Source: Saposhnikovia divaricata (lineage: Eukaryota > Streptophyta > Magnoliopsida > Apiales > Apiaceae). From it: DNA of 64,000 nt. The stretch is taken from the NCBI GenBank assembly GCA_036435485.1, contig CM071596.1:137789001-137853000 (forward strand). Reading direction: 5' to 3'. Both the position numbers and the translations under genes were made by a program. The notes under the pieces are model-generated. The model saw only the letters and a program-made list of their open reading frames with translations, had not been told where the DNA came from and ran no database searches. This document shows, piece after piece, positions 49,701 through 61,119 of this stretch. Each line of letters begins with the position of its first letter. Positions within the stretch are counted from its first letter, which is position 1.

Positions 49701-50175
49701 AAAATTTTAAAATGAAGAAGGTAAAATTATGATCACCCACATATTTTTAAAATATTTTTCGGACCAAAAACGAAGTAAATACGAATTTTACAAGATTAAA
49801 CCCTTAAATTGGAAAATAATTCGAAAAATCATTTTAAAATCCTTGAAACTCAAAATAATTCACCAAACATTATTAAAAGTCATATAAACTAATAAAGTTA
49901 TTAATGAAGAAGATTTCAGGATTTCTGCTAATCCCGAAGATTTAATAAAATTCACAGAAGATAAATATAACGCAATTAAATAAGAAATAAATCCCAAAAA
50001 TATAATTAAAATAGTCGGGCTTACATAACACATATAAAATATCAATCTGACCTCCAAATATTATTCCACAGACACATCACCTCCACAACAATTATATACA
50101 CCACATAATTCACATTTAATAATAAAATAAATAACTTTTAGTGATTAAATAATCTGAAATTTCTAAGGCGTTATA
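46720..50175 (-). mobile_element. 5' LTR of element C (3456 bp)
   Basis: Near-identical to the 3' LTR. Differences seen include T/C in the TATATA run near 47190, C/T near 47541, T/A near 47780, G/A near 48222, A/G near 48289, C/T near 49256, G/T near 49614 and G/A near 49983, plus a 1-bp change in a poly-T run and one lost C. It holds the transcription start of the element, but I could not fix the TATA box. Confidence 0.93.
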
Positions 50176-51573
50176 TGTAAGGATTGTAGGGGCTCATCCA
50201 AGGTGTTCTTGAGACTTGTAAAGCTTACCCAAGGCTTCTAGATACTCAAGAAGGTATAAAACTCTAACCCCTCTTAGCCATGAATTATTTGTGGTGTATA
50301 ATGTTAGATCCATGGATTTTAGTATGAATCTTGGTCATATGAGTTATGGATGATGTAGATTTTGAGTTATGGCCTGAGAAGTGAAGAGTGGTTCTGGAAT
50401 CCGAACTGCACTAAATGGTCCACTTGTGAACCCGCTTTAAACCCCAAAAAATTTATGTAGGATCATGGAAAAATTAGGGGAGCTAATAATTGCAGTGGTG
50501 AAGGCTACCCAAAAAGAATTGGATTAAAATATGTATTTTTCAATTTTATAAAAATGTTAGAGTGAAATTCGCACAAGTGAAAAAGTCGTAAGTGGAATAT
50601 GATTTAAGGGGGAATGAATACGCTTCGAATATGGTAACCAAATAAAGTCGAATAAGTGACGAACAAAATCAAGTGATGACATGAACCTATAGTGGGGCTA
50701 GAGAGTCATAAGACGAAGTCATTAAGCAAATTTTGTGTCCCTTAAAACCCGTAATTAAAAAGATATTGTTAAGGTACTAACGAACGACTATTGATTATGT
50801 ATAGATCATCATTCCACTCCGCAAGCTCGACCACCCCAACCTCACCAAGGCAAGTTTACTTTTCAAAACTTACATATATAAGGACTTTCACGGTTGTGTT
50901 TGTAGTTTTCAATCGTATTATATGCTTATGCTTATTGAGGTTATGATGAAAATTGAGATATATGCACTTATATGTTTATACCCCCTTGAACTTAGAATGA
51001 AATGTTTTCTTCGGACAACGACTCTAGCAATAGAGGTCGTAGCGGTCCATATATACCATTGACCGGGGAGCGGTATATTATTATATCGTAATTAAATTGC
51101 GAAAACCTGAAGGGTCATTCGGGAAGTATCGTATACCTAAGTAATTATTTTTATATCATCATAAATACTCAAAAATACCTATCTTGGAATAAAAGCTTAC
51201 TTAATTAAATAATTATTTTATTAATTATTAATATTAAATCTTAAAATATCATTTATTATTTATTGTTCATTATTTTAAAGACAAAGCTAATCCAAGATAC
51301 CTTTAGCACTTTCAAACTCGAACACTTTCGAACTCAAAACATTTTCGAAAACCCCCGGTCAGGTTTTGCTTCTTGTACGATTTCAAGAATCAACGGTCAA
51401 CTGATGTCGGACCTCAACTACTCAGTTTTCATTCAAAATCCAGTTTTAAAAGAAAAAGAGAAAGGGACTCTGGCAGGTGTGGGAACCGCTGACGAACGAT
51501 TCCCGGGATGTGTAAGCGGCCGTGAGGCAGGCGGTCCATCAATTATTATTCCGGCCCAGGTGTTACCGAAGGA

Positions 51574-51654
51574 TGATTACGGATGTAGTTTTCATCGAGG
51601 GTGATTACGGATGTAGTTTTCACCCGGGGATAGTTACGGGTGTAGTTTCTATCC
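51574..51654 (+). repeat. Three tandem ~28-bp repeats in LTR E
   Basis: Units TGATTACGGATGTAGTTTTC.. (51574-51601), the same again (51602-51630), and a diverged third, TAGTTACGGGTGTAGTTTCT.. (51631-51654). They lie directly before the conserved CTTCTACCGGTAG motif. The inverted copy at 52620-52725 holds the same units. Confidence 0.8.
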
Positions 51655-51712
51655 TTCTACCGGTAGAGAAGTCCCGCGGATCATTGGACTTGGATGTGGC
51701 GACTGATCATCG
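51654..51712 (+). promoter_or_regulatory. Conserved LTR motif pair (LTR E)
   Basis: CTTCTACCGGTAG at 51654-51666 and GGCGACTGATCATCG at 51698-51712, the same pair and order as in LTR3, LTR4 and H although the surrounding LTR sequences are otherwise different. Confidence 0.5.
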
Positions 51713-52504
51713 TCAATCCCTGTCAGGTTTTATGTTTTCTTTAAGTCCCATTCCTCCACTTTGGAAAAATGCTCTGACACTGCTTCTTAGGCTTATGTGC
51801 CAAGTTGCCGATAGTGTTCTATTTTGATTAGAAAGATGTTGACTTCATGCAGTATCTAGAACTGCAAGTTTACTTTGAAAACAAGGGCACGTATTGGTGC
51901 ACCTTTGAAATTTATCAACAATGACAAATGATTTTATAACCGATTGATATAATCGAGTTTAATAACTTCTAAACATATGTAATGTTATATTGCTTACCTT
52001 ATACATATATTTCTTGCTGAGCTATAGTTGCTCACTCTTGCTTGTTTTCAAATTTACAAAGACAACAGTTAAGAGAAATGGAAAGACCCAGACAGACTGC
52101 CCGAAAGCAGGTGACTAGGCCCGAGGCAGCAGTTGAGATTCCACCGGTAGGCCCCATTAGCCGGATTGGTTGGCAACTTTTGTTAGTACGTTTTATTTAT
52201 AAGTATGACCTGTGCAAAGTAATGTACCGTAACAAACACTCAAGCCGCCAACACCGCTTCATATCGAAGTGTTGCTGGTAGCATAAATGCTATTTAATTC
52301 GGTCTGTAATAACTCTAAAACTTTTACTTTTGCTTAATCAAGTGTATGACGTTTCTGAGACTCTAACCTGTGTGTGTGTGCGGTGTGAGTCATATTGTGG
52401 GGTCGATGGCTGTTTTATATATTATGTGCAAGAACAGGTATGTTATTAATGGAAAATGGACCGTGAGCGCCTAGATCTCCGACCCCGAATCTGGGGGCGT
52501 CACA

Positions 52505-52879
52505 GAAACAGTGTCAGAGCATTTTTCCAAAGTGGAGGATGGGACTTGAAGAAAACATAAAACTTGACAGGGATTGACGATGATCAGTCGCCACATCCAA
52601 GTCCAATAATCCGCGGGTCTTCTCTATCGGTAGAAGGATAGAAACTACATCCGTAAATATCCTCGGGTGAAAACTACATCCGTAATCACCCTCGATGAAA
52701 ACTACATCCGTAATCATCCTTCGGCAACACCTGGGCCGAAATAATAATTGATGGACCGTCTGGCTTACGGCCGTTTACACATCCCGGGAATCGTTCGTCA
52801 ACGATTCCCACACCTGCCAGAGTCCCTTTTCTTTTTCTTTTAAAACTGGATTTTGAATGAAAACTGAGTAGTTGAGGTC
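52505..52879 (-). mobile_element. Inverted fragment of LTR E
   Basis: This stretch is the reverse complement of 51412-51786 of LTR E with a modest number of differences, and starts immediately after the LTR E end. The junction reads GAAACAGTGTCAGAGC, which resembles both a normal primer site (GAAATGGTATCAGAGC) and the complement of LTR E at about 51771-51786. On the right it is cut by copia element F (left target copy AGGTC, 52875-52879); its continuation should lie beyond F, outside the window. Confidence 0.8.
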
Positions 52880-53387
52880 TGTTAGGCCGAATACACAATT
52901 AATAATCAAATTCGTATGAGAGTTTAACAAGTGAAACGTTTATGCACTTAAAAACTTCTTGTATTAAGAACCCTCTTCGTGATGTAAAATATCACAAAGA
53001 GCTGCTAGGTTACAAATAAAGATAATTCATTGTACGATACCCTTCTAGGGTTAACCTAACTGTATTTATATAACATACAACTACGATACAATCTCTAATT
53101 GATATTCCTAATAATCAGCTATACAATGATATCAATTACAGATTGTCACACGTCTCCTAAGTCAACTCGATCTCTTTGATAGCTATCCAATCTTCAAAGA
53201 TATCGCTTCCATAATAAATCTTCAATCACTGTTGACCAGTAGACGCTGCCTCCAGACAGAGTTTAACAAACTCTGTCGAGCTTCCAACTGTCAGAGTTTA
53301 CGCTAAACTCTGACTGCTTCCAGCTAAACTCTGATAATTCACTGTAACACTTAAACACTGATTAAAACACATCAATTATATTTAACA
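52880..53387 (-). mobile_element. 3' LTR of element F (508 bp)
   Basis: On the - strand it begins TGTTAAATATAATTG after the PPT and ends CGGCCTAACA, with TGTTA/TAACA as inverted ends. It holds paired inverted copies of CAGAGTTTA (53257, 53292, 53304 rev., 53325 rev.). Confidence 0.88.
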
Positions 53388-53398
53388 ATCTCCCCCAA
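53388..53398 (-). other. Polypurine tract of element F
   Basis: On the - strand TTGGGGGAGAT abuts the LTR start TGTTAAAT. Confidence 0.88.
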
Positions 53399-53541
53399 CT
53401 TGTTCATTAGCAAAAATGCACAAGTTAATGACAATAATTGATGATGTCAAAACAAATAGACAAATTCAGTGTTTATAAAACTTCAGAGTTTAAGCTTCTA
53501 CTTAACAAAAACTACAGAGAATAAGAAAATCCTTACAAACC

Positions 53542-56500
53542 TTAATCTCTTATCACTTCAAGATCTGGCATAGCTCTGAGATAATCTATGAGCAACCTTC
53601 TTTCTGCATTTTCAAACTCAATCTTCATAGCTTCTGTAATTTCTCTGAGCTGAGGATCACTCTCATCTGTCTGGTAGATAGCAGCCCTAAGATCATAGAT
53701 TTTGTTCCTTCTCATCTCATTTCCCAGTCTGATAAATTTGAATTCTTCTGACTGTGAATTGAAATCAAGTACTGTGATTCCCAAATCAGTCTTTAACTTT
53801 GTAGTACCTTTCTTCATTTCAATGAGATTTCCTTTGTAATCCTTGTACTTAGGAACATATCTGCTATTATACTTCTCTCCTCTGATTGCCAAATTCTGAA
53901 GCATTCTCTGTCTGAGCACATTAGCAACTGATTGAGTCCTTTGACTATTCACCTTGAAAAGATATAGAACATACTCTAGTTCTTCCCAACATTTCAAGCC
54001 AATATCATTCTCACCAATTTTAAATACTGTCCCATCAGCCATGAAGTACAAGAGAAAGTCCTTGTTTAAACTCTTCTGATGAACTAACTGTACTGATTCC
54101 AGTCTGTCCAAACTCTCTTGAGGAACACCACGACCTGGAACAACCAGTGAAGAAGGATCTCTAGGACCAGTATATTGCCTTTTGTCTCTGTGTGAACCTA
54201 GTCCACCCTTATTATTTCCAACTTTGCCAGACAAAGCTCTTCCATCAGAAATATTCATAGAAACTCCAGATAATATATTTGGATCTTGAATTGTTCCTTT
54301 CCCAAAAACCGATTTCAACTGAGAAGAGTGTAAAGGTGTGGTCATTACTTGTGATGCAACAGAAGTTGTAACTTTCTTTTGTGAATTTTCTCCTACAATG
54401 CCTTTCAGCTTGAGTTTAGCTTCTGCTGCCATTGTTTCCTTTGAAAACCGAGATCTTTGACTAACATCAGCCCTTTCTTTGATCACAACACCTTTAACAA
54501 CAGGTCTAGGAGCTTTTCCTCTTTGTAACTTACCAGACTTTAAAGCCTTGAGATGTTCTTCTTGTAAACTCTTTTCTTCAGCTTCAATGTCCTCAATCGT
54601 AACTCCTTCCTCATTCTCTTCAATAAACAGCTTAGCAGCCAATTCTTCATCAGTTTGTGGATTAGAAGGTACCAGCAAACTCTTGGTCTTTGAAGTACCT
54701 TGAGTATCAGTATTTCTCCCAACAAACTGTGATTTAGATGACTTGCTAGTTCTCAAAGTTTGCACTTCTTCATTTTTGTTCTTTCCTTTACTACTTGCAC
54801 TTGCCCCTCCATCTCTGTAACACCCTCACTAGCCAATATTAATATTATAAACTCTTATATTCAATTAAACGTTAATATAGGAGAAATTTTAGAAATTTCG
54901 GCATGATGTAATCATAAACCGAACTAACCACCTGCTCAAACAACTAAGTAGAACTAAAACAGTCCACATGCACAAGTTATACTAAACCATAAGGAAATAA
55001 AACCATACCAACCCAGACCGCTCACAGGTCACTGTATGAAACAACTACCAATAGCTATTACAACCCAGAACTGAATCAAATAATATACAACCCATCAAAT
55101 ATAATAGCCTGACTACTAGTACAGACGTAATATGAAACAGGAATATGTGCACTACCCATCCAACCACCTCGACTCTCTGACTGCCTCGGTGACTACCCCA
55201 ACCAGACGGGCCACTTCTTCTAGACATCTTCAGGCTTAGCTGAGGAAACAGAGTTAGCAAGCAAGTGAGCCAAAATGCTCAGCAAGTATATATATATAAT
55301 TAAAACATCAACAACTGAAATGTCTGCAAGATTGTCAAGAATTAACAATCAACAATATATATAAGCTCAACTGAAAGTTCATCTTTTGTCTGAATCATAA
55401 AATAGAAGAGGATTGGACTATCATGCATTTTATAAATAAAAACAATTATAAGGTTAGGCTGCTGATCAGTCACGCACTAACCCCGGACAAACGCACACAA
55501 CAATGTCCTTAATGGATCCACGGCACACATTGGCCTTAATAATTTCTGACCACGAATCTGGTCCGACCCTTACGGTCCACATTTAAAAAAAAAACTAACA
55601 GTCCAATCCTAACTAAGCATCAGGTGTCGGAACAATCGACCACCTCAACTGCCAAACACCCTGGACACTTTCGTTCCAGGTTAACATCTCAAATCTCGCC
55701 AAATAGAATAAGGTCGGGTAATCTCTGAATTAAATATCGACAAGTTCGATATGGCAAAAAGGGGTATTGATTTAAGTCAAGCTACTAAAAGGATCAACGA
55801 AAACGATATAATCAACTTGGGGTATAACAATTGAATATTCAAAATTAATGGAAATTATCAGAGCAGTTATAACAAGGATAAATCGAATGCATAAGAATCA
55901 AGTTATGATAGTCATAATTCGCTGGAAATATAAGTGAAGTGGCTTACTTGAAAGAGAAGTGGAATAATATACTTGCAAGGAATATGGATGTAAATCAATT
56001 CATTAATAGCATCAACAACTCAGTAGAATCCATTTTGGGGTATAACAATTAAGTATTCGAAAATTCGGGAAATTAACGGAACAATTATAGCAATAGTAAT
56101 TTGAATAAGCATATGAATCAGGTTTTTATAGTCAATACACATTTAATAGATAATTGAAGCAATTTACTTGCCTTAACTAGAAAATCACAGAATCCGAAGT
56201 GTCTTTACGTCCTCAGCTTTAGCCTTCCCTTTATCCACGGAATCTACACACAATATAACACTATTTTAGAATCCTGCTCAAAATTCACTAATCAATGTAA
56301 ACATTCCACTTAGTCTACCCCTGCGAATAGTTCCCTAATTTATGCTTATTTAATCATATAATATCATTACATAGGCTACAGACAAAAGTATTTAATCATA
56401 TAGCCACGTAAACACATACCACATAGATTTTAGAATATGAAGCCCGACTCACAACTCGTATAAGTTGTATAATTATACATACTCATATCCAAGAAATGAT

Positions 56501-59500
56501 GTTAATATATTTTAGAAAAATTTTGACGGCATCCCCTTTATACGGGGGACTGCCAGTCGGGATACAACCGACACAGCCAACACAAATATCAATTACCAAT
56601 CGAATCCATAATTATTATCCAATCCCAATTCACATTCCAATTCACTGATTCGTAATCCAGTACAATTTAAGCAATTAATAACAACTCGATAATAAATTAC
56701 AATTTATTTGGTAAATAATAAATATTAAATATTAAATATTCTTGGCTCAGAAAATAATCATCATCGCCAATTATCATCGACTCAATTTATTATTTAATAT
56801 CATTGTCGATGGGGCAAAGTCTCGAGGGTACCCTAATTTGGGTCTCCGACTCGAAACTCCACGCGAAATAATTATACGAATATTTTACAATTTCAGTAAA
56901 AATTCAATAAAGCTTCGACTATGATCAATATATAATCACAGAGTGGATTTCAGTTAAGCCATTATAACATCACCAATTCAACCATAAGAACCGAATTTTT
57001 CAATCACCGGAACAATTCAACCCAGATTATTACCCACACCATCACGACCCACACACAGTTATCATCACACTCTCAGACTCGTTATACCATATGCGAATTG
57101 CTACCAACACAGGCCACAATTTAACTCACAACAGTCATTACACCACTCCACAATTCATCATCACTACAGCAACCACAGAACACACTCTTGCGAAGACAGG
57201 ACAAGGGAGAAACACAGGGGAGAGGGAAAGAGAAACCCACCACAATTAATCGACACACACATATACATAGCAGTATAGATACCGTGATAAACGTGAAAAA
57301 GAGATTATTGCAGAGGAGGAAGAGACACAGTATGCACACACTCGGACAAAGCAAAACAAACACTAGCATGCCATAACAAATTCGCGTAAGAAGCATACGC
57401 AGTAATATAGATCACAAGGGAGAAGAATGAAATCAGTATAGCCCAGTTACACCTCTACACGATGACATATACACACACACCGGATTAAACTAACTCTAAA
57501 AACACCACCATTCAGCCGACAGTAGTAAACAGGGGAGGGACAAACAGAGTAAGGGGAGACTAACCAAAATAGAGAGGGAGATTTGGGTGAGAATCAAAAG
57601 AAAGAGAGGAGAGATATCGAGAGAATTATTGAGAGAGCTTGGAAGAATCCAGAGAGGACTACACAAACCCAGTTGCTAATTCAATCGGGAAAATGGGTTT
57701 TTAGGGATTGGATATATTGATTTTGGGGGAAAAATATTCTAAAAAGACAATTTAGAAATACTCTTAAATAGAATTCATAAAATCACATTCATAAAATAAT
57801 AATTAAATATAAATTGGATGGAATATCAACTTTTAAAAATAAAAAATGAAGAATGAAAAATTACGATCCCCCACATATTTTTAAAATATTTTTAGGATCA
57901 AAAACGAATTAAATATGGATTTTACAAGATTGAATCCTTAAATTGAAAAATAATTCATAAAATCATTTTAAAATCCTTGAAACCCAAAAATAATTCACCA
58001 AATATTTTTAAAAGTCATATAAACTAATAAAGTTAATAATGAAGAAGATTTCAGGATTTCTGCTAATCCCGAAGATTTAATAAAATTCACAGAAGGTAAA
58101 TATAACGCAATTAAATAGGAAATAAATCCCAAAAATATAATTAAAATAGTCGGGCTTACATAACACATATAAAATATCAATCTGACCTCCAAATATTATT
58201 CCACAGACACATCACCTCCACAACAATTATATACGCCACATAACTCACATTTAATAATAAAATAAATAACTTTTAGTGATTAAATATTCTGAAATTTCTA
58301 AGGCGTTATAATCTCCAGCACTATCCCTTCTGACAACTCTCTCCCCCTTTTTGACATCATCAGGCATAAGAATAGATGTAATTAACTCCAAGGAGGTAGC
58401 AATTGAATCAATTTTAACAGATAAGTCAGACTGATTCTCTTCAACTTTACTCAGCCTGGCAAAGAGATTGTCTTGAGCTGTAGAAAATTTTGTATTCATG
58501 AGTTTTGAGTCTCTTTCCATTTTCATTTCTCTAGCTACAACCTCATTCCGCAAATCAGTGATTGCTTTTGTAGTGTCATCAAATCTTCTATCCAGAGTTT
58601 TGACTTGAACTACAGTTGCTTTTAAGCAAGAAATAATCTCTAGATTGGAGATAGTATCAGCAGTTTGCTTAACAAAATCAGCTGCTCTTCCTCGTGGAAA
58701 AATACAATCCTCTTTGTACCATTCAGCAGCAAACTTTGCAAATTGTGCTCTCTCAACTTTATGAGACGTACAAGGTTGAGTGAAAGGTGTATGCTTATTG
58801 TCTGTTTGTACTGGTGCACTCAGAGAAGAATCAGAGTTTGCACTGCTTTCACCTTCAGGTTCAACACTTGTAGCTTTAGCATGTTCATCTTCAGCCACAG
58901 TTTTAGCAATTTCTTCTGCAGCCTTGTCAAGATTTTCTCCATGTTGCTCAGGCTCAGCAACAGGCATAGAATGAGAAGTAGCCTTGGTTGCTTGATCAAT
59001 TTCATCTCCTCCTTCAACAGTTTGGTGAGCATCAGATAATAACTCAGTATGGGATGCCACAGTTTCAGAAAGAACAACCGTAGGTTGATCAGCTGCACCA
59101 GTATCAGAGATAGGATCAGAGAATGGCATAAATGAATCAAGAATATCATTTATTGGAGAAAGGCCATCTCTAGTATCCTGTTCTGCAGGCATTTTGTCCT
59201 CTGCAGGCATTTCAACCTCTGCAGGTATTTCAACCTCTGCAGGTATTGCATCTTTCTCAACCTCAACAGTAGGTGTTTGCTGTGAAACTACCTCTGGAGC
59301 ATCAATATCTTCATCCACAGAATCAGAGAATACCAGTTTTCTTCGCTTTGCTAGAGGTACATTATCTGAATCCTCTTCACTAGATTGTGGAGATTGTTCT
59401 ACCACTGAGAGTGACTTAGGTATGTTTGCCGTTTGTTTTATTCTTTTCACTCTTCTAGTATAAACAGCTCCAGGAGATGTCTGTTTTGCTTTCATTTTTG

Positions 59501-60578
59501 TCTCTATTGACTTCTTAACTCTTGCATGTCGTTCAGTGTTTAGTGCTGCCTTGACTCTGCCTCTTGTTGTTTTAGGCTGTGGTTTTGGTGGAGATAGTGA
59601 TGATTCAGAGTTTGTTTGTGGAGTGTGTGAAGGTTGTTTTGTAGGTGCTGAGTGAGTAGGTGATGTAGGTGATTCAATGTTTGGTGTTTGAGTACGATCA
59701 ATGTTTAGTGGTTCAGGTTGAGGTTCAGGTTGTGGTTCAGGTTGTGGTTGTGGTTGTGGTTGTGGTTCAGGTTGTTGTTGTTCTTGAGGTTGATTGAGAA
59801 AATTTTGCAAAGCAAGTGGCATGACAAAGGCAGGGAGATTTTCTTTACCAACATCCTTATTAGTCATATAAGAGAATATTCTCTTGTTGACTCTAAAAGG
59901 ATCAATTCCATCAGTATCAGCAATTTCTAGACCAGGTACACAAGCATTGAACAGCATTTGACAAAAACGAGCATAATAAACAGTAGTAGACTCTGACAGT
60001 TTATCACCTAAGTTCATCAGAACATATCTACCAAAATCAAAATTACTACCATAGAGTAGAGAATACCCGATTTGGAGACTGTCTATTGGAATGTCATCCC
60101 AGTTGGTGACTTTCTTCTGGAATGTCCTTGTAATGCAATCAAAGAAAAAGTTCCATTCCTTCCTGAGATTAGGTCTCTTTATACCGCCAAGCTTGTCAAG
60201 AGATTCCATGTAACCTATCTCTTGTAGCATCTCTCTCAAAAGAGTTTCATTAACCAGAGTATAAGAAGTATGTGTGTCAAACCCCATTGTATCTCTTACA
60301 GTTTGTGGAGTAATCACAAAGTCTTGTTCTTCATAAGTGAAGATGATGTTAGGAGTCCCATTCTCTCCTCCATCCACATAAACTGAATTCTGCCAAAAAG
60401 TAGCAATTTGAGATGCAGAGAGAGTATCAGGTCCAACCAGAGCTTGTCCAATCTCTGAATCTCTCAAGAAATTCTGCATTAGATGAAATGGTTCTGGAAC
60501 ACGTTCATGATAGAGTGGAGCTTCATAGTTGTTAGGAACAAACCGTAAACCAAGAGCAGTGAATGGTTTAGAAGCCAT
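53542..60578 (-). CDS. Extra ORF (ORF2) of copia element F, interrupted by solo LTR D
   Basis: From the ATG at 60578 (MASKPFTALGLRF) the frame is open to solo LTR D, then resumes at 54810 and ends at 53542. D plus one target copy is 3500 bp, and the frames on the two sides agree once this is discounted, giving a pre-insertion length of about 1178 residues. The N-terminal part (about residues 20-290) matches ORF2 of G: ATFWQNSV, LRKEWNFFFDCI, QIGYSLLYG, DFGRYVLMNLG, YARFCQMLFN. Then come Pro/Gln/Glu repeats (59706-59777), 18-bp PAEVE repeats (59180-59245), Lys/Arg-rich patches, and a predicted coiled coil near 58400-58640. The second part is charged and ends AMPDLEVIRD. Function is unknown; such ORFs are called transposon protein or envelope-like in plant copia elements. 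The ORF ends 144 bp before the PPT. Confidence 0.8.
54816..58310 (-). mobile_element. LTR D: solo LTR of the element C family (3495 bp) inside ORF2 of element F
   Basis: Same ends as the LTRs of C (TATAACGCC...GTGTTACA on the - strand) and aligned over the whole length, but with several percent difference and a replaced stretch around 57120-57540. Flanked by perfect ATCTC copies (54811-54815 and 58311-58315). With no internal part it is the product of LTR-LTR recombination. It inserted after F, since it sits within its ORF. Small frames inside (55045-55260, 57121-57396, 57995-58192) are not supported as genes. Confidence 0.93.
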
Positions 60579-60783
60579 TGAGTTAAGAAATTTGCAAGAA
60601 TTTCCCAAGAGAAGTGTATGTAGGAAAGGTGTTTGCGAGAATGCCCAAGAAAAAAAATGAGAGAACTGTGAGATGTAAAAATTAAGGCACAACCGTTTGG
60701 ACACAAAAGTAATTAGAGTAATTAAAAACCCAATCTCTTATGTAAGCAAACACTCAATCAGTTCCTAGATTAATGTGTAGTGT

Positions 60784-61022
60784 GACACGATAATGGGTGA
60801 GTGGGACACATTAATGGGTGAGTGGGTCACGTGCGCGTATTTTTAAGAAGAGTATTTTGCAAATTAAAACAATAAAATATTTGATGTTAAAAAAAATCAA
60901 ATAACACTCTCTTAAAATATCTGGACCCAATTAAAACCAGAATATGAAGCGTTTACCTGTAGCCATTAATAACCAGAATACGAAGCGTTTTAGGACTTCG
61001 TTGCTTACCCATCTCTATTTAA
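60784..61022 (+). promoter_or_regulatory. Promoter-like region of the antisense ORF in element F
   Basis: Reading toward the ORF at 61120: a 21-bp direct repeat (60784-60804 and 60805-60825, ATGGGTGAGTGG core), a G-box CACGTG (60828-60833), a second direct repeat AACCAGAATAYGAAGCGTTT (60935-60954 and 60971-60990), and a TATA-like TATTTAA (61016-61022) about 98 bases before the ATG. The arrangement resembles a plant Pol II promoter. It is antisense to the element's own transcript. No expression evidence is available. Confidence 0.45.
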
Positions 61023-61119
61023 TGCCTAGAGACTTGCTCAGATTAGTTCATTAATCCTTTAACCTTTCATTCTCCCCTGTAAAATCACAAACCCTTCAAA
61101 CAAAACACTCTGAAAAACA

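Larger units (their letters stand above)
37399..50175 (-). mobile_element. Element C: complete, young Tekay/Del-like chromovirus (12,777 bp)
   Basis: All expected parts are present on the - strand: 5' LTR (46720-50175), PBS, a small upstream ORF, a single gag-pol frame without stops, PPT, and 3' LTR (37399-40856). The target duplication TGTAA is perfect (37394-37398 and 50176-50180). The two LTRs differ by about 8 substitutions and two 1-bp indels by eye over 3.46 kb, roughly 0.2 percent. With a commonly used plant rate of 1.3e-8 per site per year this means about 0.1 million years. It sits inside LTR E. It may still be able to move. Confidence 0.95.
36530..52504 (+). mobile_element. LTR E: gypsy LTR (about 3.19 kb without the insert) split by element C
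   Basis: Starts TGTAAGAACC inside ORF2 of G and ends GGGGGCGTCACA. Its two parts are 36530-37398 and 50181-52504 (50176-50180 is the second copy of the C target site). Starts and ends match the A/B and H families, so it is a related chromovirus LTR. No internal region follows; instead an inverted piece of the same LTR begins at 52505. The possible left target copy is TCAAG (36525-36529). An 81-codon frame at 37054-37299 contains a short EEEEEDFFF run and is not supported as a gene. Confidence 0.8.

Noticed and set aside
52505..52520. Primer binding site after LTR E
   Set aside because: The PBS-like bases belong to the inverted LTR copy (complement of 51771-51786), and no internal region follows.
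58665..59463. + strand ORFs opposite ORF2 of element F
   Set aside because: They are antisense shadows of the long - strand ORF. Unlike the unit at 61120 they lack promoter-like or polyadenylation-like flanks.
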